DNA from: Ardenticatenaceae bacterium
GTDB taxonomy: Bacteria; Chloroflexota; Anaerolineae; Promineifilales; Promineifilaceae
Length of the DNA stretch: 64,000 nucleotides
Assembly: GCA_020634235.1 (NCBI GenBank)
Contig: JACKCB010000001.1
Span: 1,612,001 to 1,676,000 of the forward strand
Direction of reading: 5' to 3'
In this document: positions 1 to 8,380 of the stretch, piece by piece
How positions within the stretch are numbered: the stretch's first letter is position 1
Layout of the letters: each line of letters opens with the position of its first letter
Notes under the pieces: generated by a model
What the model saw: the letters and a program-made list of their open reading frames with translations, nothing else
The model's database searches: none
Told to the model about the DNA's origin: nothing
Made by a program: the position numbers and the translations under genes

Positions 1-75
1 CGGTAGCTTTACAGTGCTGTCGAAGGCTGAGCTTGTCGGGGCCAGGTTCCCTTCGACAGGCTCAGGCAACCTGGC
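1..75. repeat. Palindromic intergenic element
   Basis: Nested inverted repeats are visible: GTCGAAGG at 19-26 pairs with CCTTCGAC at 50-57, and CCAGGTT at 42-48 pairs with AACCTGG at 68-74. The element lies just downstream of the minus-strand response regulator gene. It has no clear U-tract, so it is more like a dispersed palindromic repeat than a simple terminator. It may continue to the left of the window. Confidence 0.45.
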
Positions 76-91
76 CGTAGAACTGCCACCT

Positions 92-841
92 TTATGCTTC
101 TTTTTCCGGCGCTTTCTTGTAATCCACAAAACGGTAGCCGACACCCCGTTCCGTCAGGATGTACTTGGGGTTGGCCGGGTCTCGCTCAATCTTCTTGCGC
201 AGGTAGTTGATGTAGAGGCGCAGGTAGTGCGTTTCATCACGATACTCATAGCCCCATACCTTGGCCAGCAGCGTATCGTGCGGCACAACCCAGCCGGCAT
301 TCTGAATGAGGTGGTTTAGCAGCCGGTATTCGGTGGGACGCAGGTCGATGCGCTCCCCTTCCACAATGACCTGATGCCGGTTGAAATCGACCGACAGGCG
401 GTCATCGATACGCAGGACGGTACGTGGGGGTGGGGCTGGCCACTCAGCCCGGCGCAGCACAGCGTTGACCCGGCTGTTTAGCTCGCGCGGGCTGAAGGGC
501 TTAGTAATGTAATCATCGGCCCCCAGTTCCAGGCCATGAATCCGGTCGTCTTCGTCGGCCTTGACGGTGAGCAAGATGACTGGCACGGTGGAGATTTCGC
601 GCAGGGTGCGCAGCGCTTCAAACCCGTCCATTTCGGGCATCATCACGTCCATGATGACCAGGTCGGGCAGGTATTGCCGAAGCTGTTCCAGGGCGGCCAG
701 CCCGTTACGGGCTTCTATGACCTGGTATCCTTCCAATTCCAGGTTCATGCGGATGAAACGGATCATGCGCGGCTCGTCGTCGACGACAAGTATGAGCCGC
801 GCCTGGGCAGGTTGTAGGGTAGATGGTACTTGTTCGACCAT
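92..841 (-). CDS. OmpR/PhoB-family response regulator
   Basis: This DNA-binding response regulator has an N-terminal receiver domain (about residues 15-130: acidic VVDDE, phospho-acceptor Asp in VIMDVMMPEMDG, conserved Lys in DYITKPF). A C-terminal winged-helix Trans_reg_C domain follows, with the RPTEYRLL, VWGYEY and GVGYRF signatures. It would be phosphorylated by a partner histidine kinase and bind promoter DNA, but no kinase gene is adjacent. The frame extends to a TTG at 868. The ATG at 841 is preferred because AAGGA precedes it by 7 nt. The ribosome site sits at the edge of a 108-bp dispersed repeat, so any promoter must lie in that repeat or beyond. The target genes are unknown. Confidence 0.93.
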   Translation of the reverse strand: MVEQVPSTLQPAQARLILVVDDEPRMIRFIRMNLELEGYQVIEARNGLAALEQLRQYLPDLVIMDVMMPEMDGFEALRTLREISTVPVILLTVKADEDDRIHGLELGADDYITKPFSPRELNSRVNAVLRRAEWPAPPPRTVLRIDDRLSVDFNRHQVIVEGERIDLRPTEYRLLNHLIQNAGWVVPHDTLLAKVWGYEYRDETHYLRLYINYLRKKIERDPANPKYILTERGVGYRFVDYKKAPEKEA

Positions 842-851
842 GTCGCGTTCC

Positions 852-959
852 TTAAGATTCGCTCGCAATTAAGTTTGTAGTAAAGGCTTTAGCCGTGCAG
901 ACCGCTAAAGCGGTTACTACGAACGGAAAGTCCAAAGTTGATTTTGGGCGGACCCTTAC
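852..959. repeat. 108-bp dispersed repeat, copy 1
   Basis: Positions 852-959 align without gaps to 51533-51640 with 7 differences, all transitions. The centre is an imperfect palindrome built from GTAGTAAAGGCTTTAGC and GCTAAAGCGGTTACTAC. It fills the gap between the response regulator and the small gene upstream, ending 3 nt from that gene's stop codon. A third, more diverged relative is at 32070. It resembles a REP or MITE-type element; no transposase is nearby. Confidence 0.85.
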
Positions 960-962
960 TAA

Positions 963-1205
963 CTACTCGCGCACGAAGCCGATGATGTCTTCATCTTCGG
1001 CGGAGGACATGACCTGGATGAAGTTTATGCGGTGCCAGGGCACTATCATGGTGTTGACGTGTTCTTCCAGGTAGTTGATCTCTTTGCCGTCACGCCGGCG
1101 AGGGTTGGTGAGGGTGATCATTTGGGCATCCGGTTTGGGAAGCTCGACCAGTTCGCACTGGATGGGGTCTTCGTTGACGATGTGGACTATGACGGTAATG
1201 CTCAT
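963..1205 (-). CDS. Small conserved-looking protein, 80 aa
   Basis: This is a short acidic protein with no recognisable motif, signal peptide or membrane segment. It contains alternating hydrophobic beta-like stretches (ITVIVHIV near the start, INFIQVM near the end). The frame is open from 1289. The ATG at 1205 is chosen because the residues before it look like translated intergenic DNA, although its ribosome site (AGGT about 10 nt upstream) is weak. It lies between the FHA gene and the response regulator on the same strand, so it may be the tail of the signalling block. No function is assigned. Confidence 0.6.
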   Translation of the reverse strand: MSITVIVHIVNEDPIQCELVELPKPDAQMITLTNPRRRDGKEINYLEEHVNTMIVPWHRINFIQVMSSAEDEDIIGFVRE

Positions 1206-1319
1206 TATGGATTTTACCTGTGGTGAGTGTCTGCCTGCCCCGGCCGGGTTGGCGAGCCGCTGCCGGGTGACGGGCATGATTATAGGCAAGTGGGGAAAAA
1301 GCGCACACGCGCGGCCTGT

Positions 1320-1826
1320 TTACTCCAGGAAGATGTGTACCAGCAGGTAGCCAAAGCGCACCTCATCGCCGCTGTGAAGCGGGTAGGGCAGGTCGGGTGG
1401 CAGGCGGTAGTTGTTGAGGTAGGTGCCGTTGGTACTGTTCAGGTCGGAGATAACCACGCCCTGGTGGGAGAGTTTGATCGACGCGTGCAGCCGAGAAACA
1501 CCGAATTCGGCACCGCTGTCTTTGGTCAGGTCCAGCTCGGGGTAGCTGTTGTTGGCGGGGTCGGCCCGGCCAATGCGCACCGGCCGGGTCAGGTCCACCT
1601 TTACCCGCCGCCCGCTGCTGGGGATGAGAAAGGTGATCTGGTGGGCTTCCACGCTGGGGCGCAGGTCTTGCCCCCACAGCGAAGGCTGGCTAGGCGGGCT
1701 AAGCGCATCGGTGAAAGGGATTTGCGCGGCGTCTGCCTGGTGTGCGTCGATCAGGTAGGCCCCACACTCGGAGCAGAAAAGCGCCCCGGCCGGTTCCGTG
1801 TGGCCACATTCATTGCATTTCATCAT
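1320..1826 (-). CDS. Zinc-ribbon/FHA-domain protein
   Basis: A 168-residue phosphothreonine-reader protein. Residues 1-25 hold two CxxC knuckles (CNEC and CSEC), a zinc ribbon. Residues about 75-165 form an FHA domain with the expected RIGR, SRLHA and NSTNGTYLN motifs, which in the family bind phosphothreonine peptides. The start overlaps the stop of the preceding VWA gene by 17 nt, so translation is probably coupled. With a Ser/Thr kinase and a PP2C phosphatase encoded just upstream, the natural inference is that it reads phosphorylation made by that kinase. The partner is unknown. Confidence 0.93.
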   Translation of the reverse strand: MMKCNECGHTEPAGALFCSECGAYLIDAHQADAAQIPFTDALSPPSQPSLWGQDLRPSVEAHQITFLIPSSGRRVKVDLTRPVRIGRADPANNSYPELDLTKDSGAEFGVSRLHASIKLSHQGVVISDLNSTNGTYLNNYRLPPDLPYPLHSGDEVRFGYLLVHIFLE

Positions 1827-3285
1827 GGGCGTCTAAGGACATGGTCTTGGTGAGCAAAGAACGAGTTCCGTACTTGAGTTTCTTGCGTCCCTCAAGTGAC
1901 ATTGTGCCTATGCGCGTCAGGCGCTGCGTTTCCACAATGGCCTCGTAGGCCAGTTTGCTGTGGCCCGATTCCATAAGGCGGGTGGATAGGCGGCGCATGC
2001 GCTGGGTAGCCATTTCTAGCTGGCCCGCTTCCACTTCGTTCCACACGCGCTCATTCATGCGGTAAAGGTTCAGCATTTGCACGGCGCGAATGATGATGGG
2101 GGGCGGGGTTACATCTGCATCTTCGATCATGACCAGCAGTTCTAATCGGGTGTTGATCTCGTAGTCGAGTTGGCCCTGGGCCGGGAAATCGGCCAGCAGC
2201 CGCAGTGGGATGCGCAGTTGCTGGCCTACCGGTTGTGGTTTGATCAGCAGTTCTAGCAGCAGGGTCAGGGGGGAGCGGCCCTCTACGGTGCCCAGCTTGA
2301 GCCTGTTTTGGTAGCTGGAGATGGGCAGGGAGAAGGGGGCGAGTTTCATGGCGTATTGGATGGTGATCCCGGCCGGGAGGCCAAGCTCCAGGCGCACGTT
2401 TTGCGCATAAATTGCGCCCAATCCCCGAATCTGTTCTTGCAGGCAGCTAATGATCTGCCCTGGCTCTTCGATGTAGGTTGATTGCCCGCCCGACGGGGCC
2501 ACCAGTTGATCCAGGAAGCGGTCGTTCCAGTCGGCACCCAGCCCCATGGCACTGAAGACGATGTTTTGCCCGGCGGCCCGGCTGGCCAGGTTCAGGCACT
2601 CTTCTTCGTCGCCGTAGGTGTGGCCGTCGGTGAGCAGGATGAGCTTGTTGATGTAGCGGCTCAGGTCTACCTGGCTCATCTCATCCAGGCCGGCCTTTAG
2701 CCCCTGGTAGATCTCGGTACCCCCGGCCGCAGTCATGCCGCTGACGCGGCTAATGAGCAGGTTGCGGTTGTGCAAGCGCCCGGCCGGGGAGATGATCTGC
2801 GCCCGGTCGCCAAAGGCAATGATTGAGATGATATCTTCCGGACCAAGCTGCTCTACCACCAACTTGGCAGCCGCTTTCACCTGCTCCAGCCGTGCCCCCT
2901 GCATCGAAGTACTGCGGTCGATGACCAGGGCAACATTCACCGGCAGCGTTGTTTCCGGCTGCAGCGTGGGGGGGCGAAGGTCCAGCAGTACGTAGAGGAG
3001 TTGGTCCGAATCCAGCGCGCCAATGACCTGGCGCGAGCTTTGCACATTGACACTGAGCAGGGTCGACTGGCTGGCATCGAGCTGCGCATCGTATTTGGCG
3101 CGCAGTTCCGGCGAGCTGAGGACCTGGTAGGCGTTGGCCAACTGCTCGTAGGCCCTGTTTGTCACCGGGTCGCGCGCGCTCATCGGAAACTGCGCGTTGC
3201 GCGTTTCGGCGGCAATGCGTATCTCTTCCTGAGTGGCGTCTTGAGCTACCCCAAGAATATCATAGTAGTTTGGCTGATGATTCAT
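1810..3285 (-). CDS. J-like domain plus VWA domain protein
   Basis: The 491-residue protein begins with a DnaJ-like helical module (NYYDILGV at the start, YQVLSSPELRAKYD near residue 60). The loop where the Hsp70-stimulating HPD should stand lacks it, so the module is probably a degenerate docking domain. A von Willebrand factor A domain follows (about residues 95-280) with an intact MIDAS: DRSTS, the later Thr in TAAGGTE and Asp in LLTDGHTYGD. A beta-rich region and a helical tail complete it. No signal peptide is seen, so it is cytoplasmic. GAGGG precedes the ATG. It is cotranscribed with the FHA gene and sits beside PP2C and kinase genes, recalling VWA-phosphatase-kinase triads such as TerY-P. 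Confidence 0.88.
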   Translation of the reverse strand: MNHQPNYYDILGVAQDATQEEIRIAAETRNAQFPMSARDPVTNRAYEQLANAYQVLSSPELRAKYDAQLDASQSTLLSVNVQSSRQVIGALDSDQLLYVLLDLRPPTLQPETTLPVNVALVIDRSTSMQGARLEQVKAAAKLVVEQLGPEDIISIIAFGDRAQIISPAGRLHNRNLLISRVSGMTAAGGTEIYQGLKAGLDEMSQVDLSRYINKLILLTDGHTYGDEEECLNLASRAAGQNIVFSAMGLGADWNDRFLDQLVAPSGGQSTYIEEPGQIISCLQEQIRGLGAIYAQNVRLELGLPAGITIQYAMKLAPFSLPISSYQNRLKLGTVEGRSPLTLLLELLIKPQPVGQQLRIPLRLLADFPAQGQLDYEINTRLELLVMIEDADVTPPPIIIRAVQMLNLYRMNERVWNEVEAGQLEMATQRMRRLSTRLMESGHSKLAYEAIVETQRLTRIGTMSLEGRKKLKYGTRSLLTKTMSLDAHDEMQ

Positions 3286-3650
3286 TCGCCCTCATTCATG
3301 GCCGCAACTACTGGCTTGCTGCATGGTTGGCACGCGTTGGAATGGCCAGCCCGGCTGTGCCGTAAGACAAGGGAGGGTTGCAGGTCCCGGCCGGGTAGAC
3401 ACCTCCAATTATATAGCCGATCTGGCCATTGGTTGTCAACCAATCTTGGTGCCATGCTGGGGGAAAGGGATCAAAAAGAGCGATCGGAATATCGAAAATA
3501 CGGGCAACCAGGCAACCGCTTGCGGGCCAGGCCAATCTTGGCCTCTGCTACCTGCAACAGGCCCGGCAGTCCCCTGCATCGTTACCAGAATCTCCAGCAT
3601 AACCCCAAGGCAATGGTCCAAACGATATAAATCAATGGCGTTATAGCCGT
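3286..3650. other. 365-bp intergenic region
   Basis: No open frame here looks like a gene. It holds one CCCGGCCGGG palindrome (near 3387) and a minus-strand promoter (3408-3439) for the VWA/FHA genes. The part near 3480-3560 contains repeated GGCAACC and GGCCAGGCC fragments that could fold, but no known RNA family is recognised. Confidence 0.5.
3408..3439 (-). promoter_or_regulatory. Sigma-70-type promoter for the VWA-FHA genes
   Basis: On the minus strand TTGACA (3439-3434) is followed after 18 nt by TATATA (3415-3410), with TATAAT overlapping at 3413-3408. The start codon at 3285 is about 120 nt downstream, leaving a long leader. The match to the consensus is strong; activity is inferred. 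Confidence 0.6.
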
Positions 3651-4682
3651 CTATAAGGCAAAGTCAACCAGAATGGCGCTGATATTGTCATGACCACCCT
3701 GTTCCAGGGCACTGGCAACCAGGGCGTCGACCTTCGCTTGTAGGGTAGTGTTGGCATATACAATTTCAGTAATTGTTTCCGGTGGCACCAACCCCCACAA
3801 GCCATCACTGCATAATAGCAGTTTCCCCTGTTTTGGCAACAACAAGTTGAACGAGTCGAATTCCAGTTCTTCCCCCATGACCGCCCGGTAAAGCATGTTA
3901 CGGTTCGGATGCTGTGCCGCTTCCTCCGGGCTTATCTGGCCGGCTTCTTCCAGCGCCTTTACCACAGAATGGTCGGTGGTAATCTGTTCCAGCATATCCC
4001 CCTTGCCCAGATAGGCGCGGCTGTCGCCTACGTGGAGTACGTACAGGCGGCGTCCCAGGATAAGGGCGGTCGTGAGGGTGGTCCCCATCTCCTTGCCCGG
4101 CTCATCCAGCCGGATGGCGACGTTGGCCTGGGTGGCGGCCTCTTCCAGCACTTCGGCAATGGGTCGCTGCGAGGCCAGAGAATTGCCCTGTACCAGCGGC
4201 AGGTAAATCTGCTGCAAGACGTGGTCAGCCATCGTGCGCGATACGATCCGGCCGGCGATGTCCCCATCAAAATGGCCGCCCATGCCATCGGCCACAATAA
4301 ACAGCCCAAAGAGGGGCAGCGTTTCGTGCCCGCCTGTTTCGCAGGCAAAGGCCAGGCAAGAATCCTGGTTACGGTTGCGTACGCTGCCGATGTGGCTGCG
4401 CCGGGCAAAACTGAGGTAAGTGGCGTTCTCCTCAGCCTCCAACCGCGCCGCAGACAATGGCGTTTCGTGGATGGGGCCAAACGGCGGCAGGGGCATGGTT
4501 TGGAGGTTGGGGGTGGCGGCTGTGACGATGTTTTCCGGCTTATGCTGGACGGTTGGCTCCTCATCCCCGGCCGGGGACAGCTCCGCCGCGATCATTGGGG
4601 CCAGATCGGCTGCTTCTTCCACCTGGGGCAGTGGGTCACTCCCAGGCTCAGGGTCGTTGGCAGTGGGCGTGGGTTTGCTCAT
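3651..4682 (-). CDS. PP2C-family serine/threonine phosphatase
   Basis: The first ~95 residues are Pro/Glu/Ala-rich and probably disordered. The PP2C domain follows with all metal-binding motifs: the RNRNQDS region, VADGMGGH (two Asp-coordinated metals), GTTLT, HVGDSRAYL, CSDGLWG and the final GGHDNIS. It would remove phosphates from Ser/Thr sites laid down by the kinase encoded upstream. No membrane segment is visible. The ATG at 4682 is favoured over upstream starts because the preceding residues look non-coding and GAGAG lies about 8 nt before it. Together with the kinase and FHA gene it makes a complete write, erase and read phosphosignalling set. Confidence 0.95.
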   Translation of the reverse strand: MSKPTPTANDPEPGSDPLPQVEEAADLAPMIAAELSPAGDEEPTVQHKPENIVTAATPNLQTMPLPPFGPIHETPLSAARLEAEENATYLSFARRSHIGSVRNRNQDSCLAFACETGGHETLPLFGLFIVADGMGGHFDGDIAGRIVSRTMADHVLQQIYLPLVQGNSLASQRPIAEVLEEAATQANVAIRLDEPGKEMGTTLTTALILGRRLYVLHVGDSRAYLGKGDMLEQITTDHSVVKALEEAGQISPEEAAQHPNRNMLYRAVMGEELEFDSFNLLLPKQGKLLLCSDGLWGLVPPETITEIVYANTTLQAKVDALVASALEQGGHDNISAILVDFAL

Positions 4683-4879
4683 ACAGTGCTCTCTCATTCC
4701 TAAACTGCGCCATGCGAATAACCGCATGATTGGTGGCTCCACAGGACGCTTGCTGGCGCCACGACCAGTGTTTGGCCCCAGGGGTATCTACTCCGCAATT
4801 CGGGCAGAGGCAGACTGGCGGGTTTGCCCCGGCGCTCTAACATGATACTCTCAGGGTACCGTAGACGCCTGCGCCCGGT

Positions 4880-6865
4880 TCAGGCCGGCAGGGCATACAG
4901 GTGATGGTCGGCTGAGCCGATGTAAATAACGCCATCAACGATGTGCGGCGAGGAGACGACCAACCCACCCGTTCTAAAGCGCCAACGCAGCTCACCACGC
5001 TGTGTACTCAGGGCATAGACGGAGCCATCGGTAGAGCCGAAGTAGATGCTGTCTTGCCACACTGCGGGCGACGAAGCGATCTGCCCCTCGGTGGCAAAGC
5101 TCCACTTCTTGCGGCCCGAGTCAAGATCAATGGCGTACAGGAGGCCATCGGCGGCGCCAATATAGACAACATCTTTGTATATGACTGGCGACGAGATGAT
5201 GGGCCGGTTGGTACGGAAGCGCCAGATGGCCCAGCCGGAGGTGATATCCAGGGCATACACGGTGTTGTCCATGGAACCGACCACCAGGATGCCGTCGTGG
5301 ACCACCGGTGAGGAGGTGATGGCCCGGCGGGCCTGGAACTGCCACTTGTTGCGGCCGGCCAGATCGACGCAGTGGATGTGGCCACCCTCTGTGCCAAAAA
5401 ACACCAGCTCTTCGGCGACGTAGGGGGAAGAGCGCACGGCGGTGAAGGCCTGGGCCTTCCAGGCCAACCGGCCGCTGGTGACGTTGACGGCATAGAGGTT
5501 GCCGTCGTCGGAGCCAAAGAAGACGTGGTTGAATTTGACGCGCGGCGATGAGTAGACGGGGCCACCAGCGGCAAAACGCCAGTTGGCCCGGCCGGTGAGG
5601 GTGCGCACGCTGTACAGGTGGGTGTCGGCGGAGCCAAAGAAGACGGCGTTCTCGTATACGGTGGGTGAGGAAGCGATGCCGCCGGCCGCAGGATACTTCC
5701 AGAGGAATTTGCCGTCGGTGGCGTTCACGGCGTAGAGGTTGTTGTCGTAGGCCCCGACAAAGACCACGCCCTGTGCGGCGGCGGGTGTGGAGCGGATCTC
5801 GTCCTCGCACTTAAAACGCCAGAGGGGGGTTACGCTGCTGACGGGGACGGGCGGGGCTGCGGTGGGGCTTGCGGCGGCGTCGGGTGGCCCGGCAAAGCTG
5901 ATGGTTTCGGGGGCCGACCCGGCCGGGCGCGCCGGCGCCCGTGGTGTGACCCCAGGCGGCAGCGAGATGGCCGTGGGCAGCGTGTTCGTCAGGCGCAGTA
6001 GGTCGCGCTTTACGGATTCCATGTCCTGGTAACGATCGGCGGCGTTGTAAGCTACACAGCGCATGATAATCGCTTCCAACGACGGATCAACGTCGGGGTT
6101 GACAGCGTGGATGGGACGTTCCTGGAAACTGAAGGGGGGTTCCAGGCGTGGGTCTTGTTTGGTGAGTAGATGGTGCAGGGTGGCTCCCAGGCCGTAGACG
6201 TCCCCGGCCGGGCTGGCTTCACCGCGATACTGCTCTGGGGGTGCATACCCCTCCGTGCCAATCGTCGTGTTCTTCTCGTCCGACTGAAACAGCTTGGCAA
6301 TGTTGAAGTCGATCAGCCGGATGCGGCCGTGCGGGTCCAGCATCACGTTCGACGGCTTCATGTCGCGGAAGATTACCGGCTGCGGTTTGTGTTGATGCAG
6401 ATGAGACAGCACATCGCAAAGCTGTATCCCCCAGTCCAGCACCAGTTCCTGGGCAAAGGGGCCTGACTCCTCGGCCATGGAGGATTCCAAGTCCTTGCCC
6501 CGAATGAATTCCAATACCAGATAGCTGCGATCTTCTTCGGTGAAATAGTCATACACATCCACCACGGCCGGGTGATCCAGCGTGGCCAGGATACTGGCTT
6601 CCCGCTCAAACGACTTCACGGTCAGGTCGCGGACCGTGGAGTTCGCGGCCAGGTTGATCATCTCTTTAACAGCACACAGCTTGGTGACATTGGGGAAGCG
6701 CATGTCGCGCGCCTGGTAGACAGAGCTAAACCCACCCATCCCCAGGGTCCCCATAATGCGATAGCGGTCTTGCAGCATATCACCGGGCTGGAGTTGGCCC
6801 AACTGGTTGGCTCGCCCTTTGCGCAAACGTTTGCTCTGTAGTTGTCTGGTTGTTAAGCCACCCAT
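4880..6865 (-). CDS. Ser/Thr protein kinase with PQQ-type beta-propeller
   Basis: The 661-residue protein has an N-terminal eukaryotic-like kinase domain (about 33-295): glycine loop GMGGFSSV (43-50), Lys67 in AVKEM, catalytic Asp168 in FRDMKPSN (Phe instead of the usual His), Asp186 in DFN where DFG is usual, and APPEQ at the activation segment. A Pro/Ala linker (about 300-345) leads to roughly eight PQQ-like repeats of the type VYALNxxxGxxxWxF with SSP starts, expected to fold as a propeller. No transmembrane helix separates them, so the propeller is probably cytoplasmic and may sense a ligand or bind protein. The partner phosphatase is 0.2 kb downstream. Confidence 0.93.
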   Translation of the reverse strand: MGGLTTRQLQSKRLRKGRANQLGQLQPGDMLQDRYRIMGTLGMGGFSSVYQARDMRFPNVTKLCAVKEMINLAANSTVRDLTVKSFEREASILATLDHPAVVDVYDYFTEEDRSYLVLEFIRGKDLESSMAEESGPFAQELVLDWGIQLCDVLSHLHQHKPQPVIFRDMKPSNVMLDPHGRIRLIDFNIAKLFQSDEKNTTIGTEGYAPPEQYRGEASPAGDVYGLGATLHHLLTKQDPRLEPPFSFQERPIHAVNPDVDPSLEAIIMRCVAYNAADRYQDMESVKRDLLRLTNTLPTAISLPPGVTPRAPARPAGSAPETISFAGPPDAAASPTAAPPVPVSSVTPLWRFKCEDEIRSTPAAAQGVVFVGAYDNNLYAVNATDGKFLWKYPAAGGIASSPTVYENAVFFGSADTHLYSVRTLTGRANWRFAAGGPVYSSPRVKFNHVFFGSDDGNLYAVNVTSGRLAWKAQAFTAVRSSPYVAEELVFFGTEGGHIHCVDLAGRNKWQFQARRAITSSPVVHDGILVVGSMDNTVYALDITSGWAIWRFRTNRPIISSPVIYKDVVYIGAADGLLYAIDLDSGRKKWSFATEGQIASSPAVWQDSIYFGSTDGSVYALSTQRGELRWRFRTGGLVVSSPHIVDGVIYIGSADHHLYALPA

Positions 6866-7029
6866 TGCTGCTTTTGCCTATGTGCTGCCTGATACCTGCA
6901 AAATCCACCTTGTGGGGCCACGGCCGTGCTGGCCAGCCGGACACAGGGTAACACATTATATGTTTACATGACTCAAATAATCAAGCTGTAATCAACGGAT
7001 CGCATAGCACGATAGGACTAATGGCCTGT

Positions 7030-7812
7030 CTATGCCCGCCGCCAGATCCGTTCTCCTCCGGTGGCGGCGATCTGGGCCATGAGTTGGGCCTCCAGGCCAG
7101 CGCGACCGCCGAAGAGCATGGCCAGTTGTGATTCGTAGGCAGCAATGGCCTCCAGCCGGGCCAGCCGGGCGGCCGCGGTCAGGGGGATGATTTCGGGCTG
7201 CCATTCGCTTTCGTTCACCAGGTTGTCTAGCTGTTGGGGGTGCCACTGGACGTAGGGGTAATCTTCGTAGTAACGGATGAGCGCTGGGGGGAAGCATAGC
7301 TCGGCGGCGGCGCGGGTGAGCTGATGGTCGACGTGGTGGCCCAGGGTGAGTGGGACCAGCACCCGGCCGGGGCGCGGCAGCGCCGCCATCCACTCCACCA
7401 ACCTGGTTACCAACCCCGCCTCCGCCGGGTGCACCTCGCCAAAAATGTCCTCATTCGAGGTGTACATGAACTCGCCCGTCTCCGGGTGGGGCCGGTACAC
7501 ACAGTCGGGCAGCTCCCAATGGCGATAATCAGCGCCCAGGCGGTGGCAGGCGGCGGCATCCTCGGCCCGGCGCGCGTTGACCACCCCGGCTACGGCCTGC
7601 GTGGGCGGCAAATCGCTATCTAACCCCCAGCTCTGGTGCAGGTATTGGGCATAGTGCGAAAGGCGGTCCAGCGTTGGCCGGCCGGCCACCAAAGTTACCA
7701 CAAGTACGCGGCGTCCGGCGCTGGTTTCCTGGTAAACCTGCCCACCGCAGGAGAGCGGAACATCATCCAAGTGGGGCGAGAGGTAGATTGAATCGTATGG
7801 TTGTTTTGGCAT
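7030..7812 (-). CDS. PIG-L/LmbE family deacetylase
   Basis: This 260-residue member of the zinc-dependent PIG-L family includes GlcNAc-phosphatidylinositol and cysteinyl-glucosaminyl deacetylases. The N-terminal signature is SPHLDDVPLSCGG (usual form PHPDDxxLxxGG, here Leu for Pro) and the second metal motif is HHVDHQ near residue 165. These are the expected metal ligands and the catalytic Asp. No signal peptide is seen. The substrate cannot be read from sequence; N-acetyl-sugar compounds are the family norm. It is divergent from moaC with only 48 nt between them, so promoters of both genes must be compact. Confidence 0.9.
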   Translation of the reverse strand: MPKQPYDSIYLSPHLDDVPLSCGGQVYQETSAGRRVLVVTLVAGRPTLDRLSHYAQYLHQSWGLDSDLPPTQAVAGVVNARRAEDAAACHRLGADYRHWELPDCVYRPHPETGEFMYTSNEDIFGEVHPAEAGLVTRLVEWMAALPRPGRVLVPLTLGHHVDHQLTRAAAELCFPPALIRYYEDYPYVQWHPQQLDNLVNESEWQPEIIPLTAAARLARLEAIAAYESQLAMLFGGRAGLEAQLMAQIAATGGERIWRRA

Positions 7813-7823
7813 GGGTATCCGCC

Positions 7824-7851
7824 TTGCTAAGGATTACTTTGACTCTATAAT
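7824..7851 (+). promoter_or_regulatory. Promoter giving a leaderless moaC transcript
   Basis: TTGCTA (7824-7829), a 16-nt spacer and a perfect TATAAT (7846-7851) stand directly before moaC. Only 9 nt separate the -10 box from the ATG, so the expected transcription start coincides with the start codon and there is no room for a ribosome site. Confidence 0.7.
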
Positions 7852-7860
7852 AAACAGTCC

Positions 7861-8343
7861 ATGTCTGATACACTGACCCATCTCGATGAATCCGGCCGGG
7901 CCACAATGGTTGACGTTGGCCAAAAAGCGGTCACAGAGCGCGTGGCTGTGGCACGCGGGGCGGTCACCATGCAGCCCGAAACGCTGCGGCTAATTATAGA
8001 AGGGAACCTGAAAAAAGGGGATGTCTTGACGGTGGCTGAGGTTGCCGGCGTGATGGCGGCCAAGCGGACCAGCGAACTGATTCCCCTATGCCACCCGCTG
8101 TTGTTGAATCAGGTGACCGTGACGTGCACCCCCCGGCCGGGGCAAAACCGGGTCGAAATCGAAGCCCGCGTGCGCGTCAGCGGCAAAACAGGCGTGGAAA
8201 TGGAAGCCCTGACCGCCGTAACCGTGGCCGGGCTGACCATTTACGACATGGCCAAAGCCGTTGACCGCACCATGCGCCTGACCGATGTGCGCCTGGTGCG
8301 CAAAGAAGGTGGCCGCAGCGGCACCTTCCAGGCTGAAGAGTAG
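7861..8343 (+). CDS. moaC: Cyclic pyranopterin monophosphate synthase MoaC
   Basis: MoaC acts with MoaA to turn GTP into cyclic pyranopterin monophosphate, the first intermediate of molybdenum cofactor synthesis. The 160-residue length is typical. Family signatures are clear: MVDVGQK at residues 16-22, IPLCHPL with the active-site His, VSGKTGVEMEALTAV, and YDMAKAVDR with the catalytic Lys/Asp. The gene is followed 37 nt later by the fused moaD-moaE gene, so later pathway steps are co-encoded; moaA is not in the window. The start is fixed by a -10 box 9 nt upstream, implying a leaderless mRNA. Confidence 0.97.
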   Translation: MSDTLTHLDESGRATMVDVGQKAVTERVAVARGAVTMQPETLRLIIEGNLKKGDVLTVAEVAGVMAAKRTSELIPLCHPLLLNQVTVTCTPRPGQNRVEIEARVRVSGKTGVEMEALTAVTVAGLTIYDMAKAVDRTMRLTDVRLVRKEGGRSGTFQAEE

Positions 8344-8380
8344 CCATGCTGCGCGAGACGTCTACCCAAGATGGTATGAG

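Noticed and set aside
3440..3650. A structured RNA (RNase P, tmRNA, riboswitch) in the intergenic region
   Set aside because: Some short inverted repeats are present but none of the conserved cores of these RNAs can be found.
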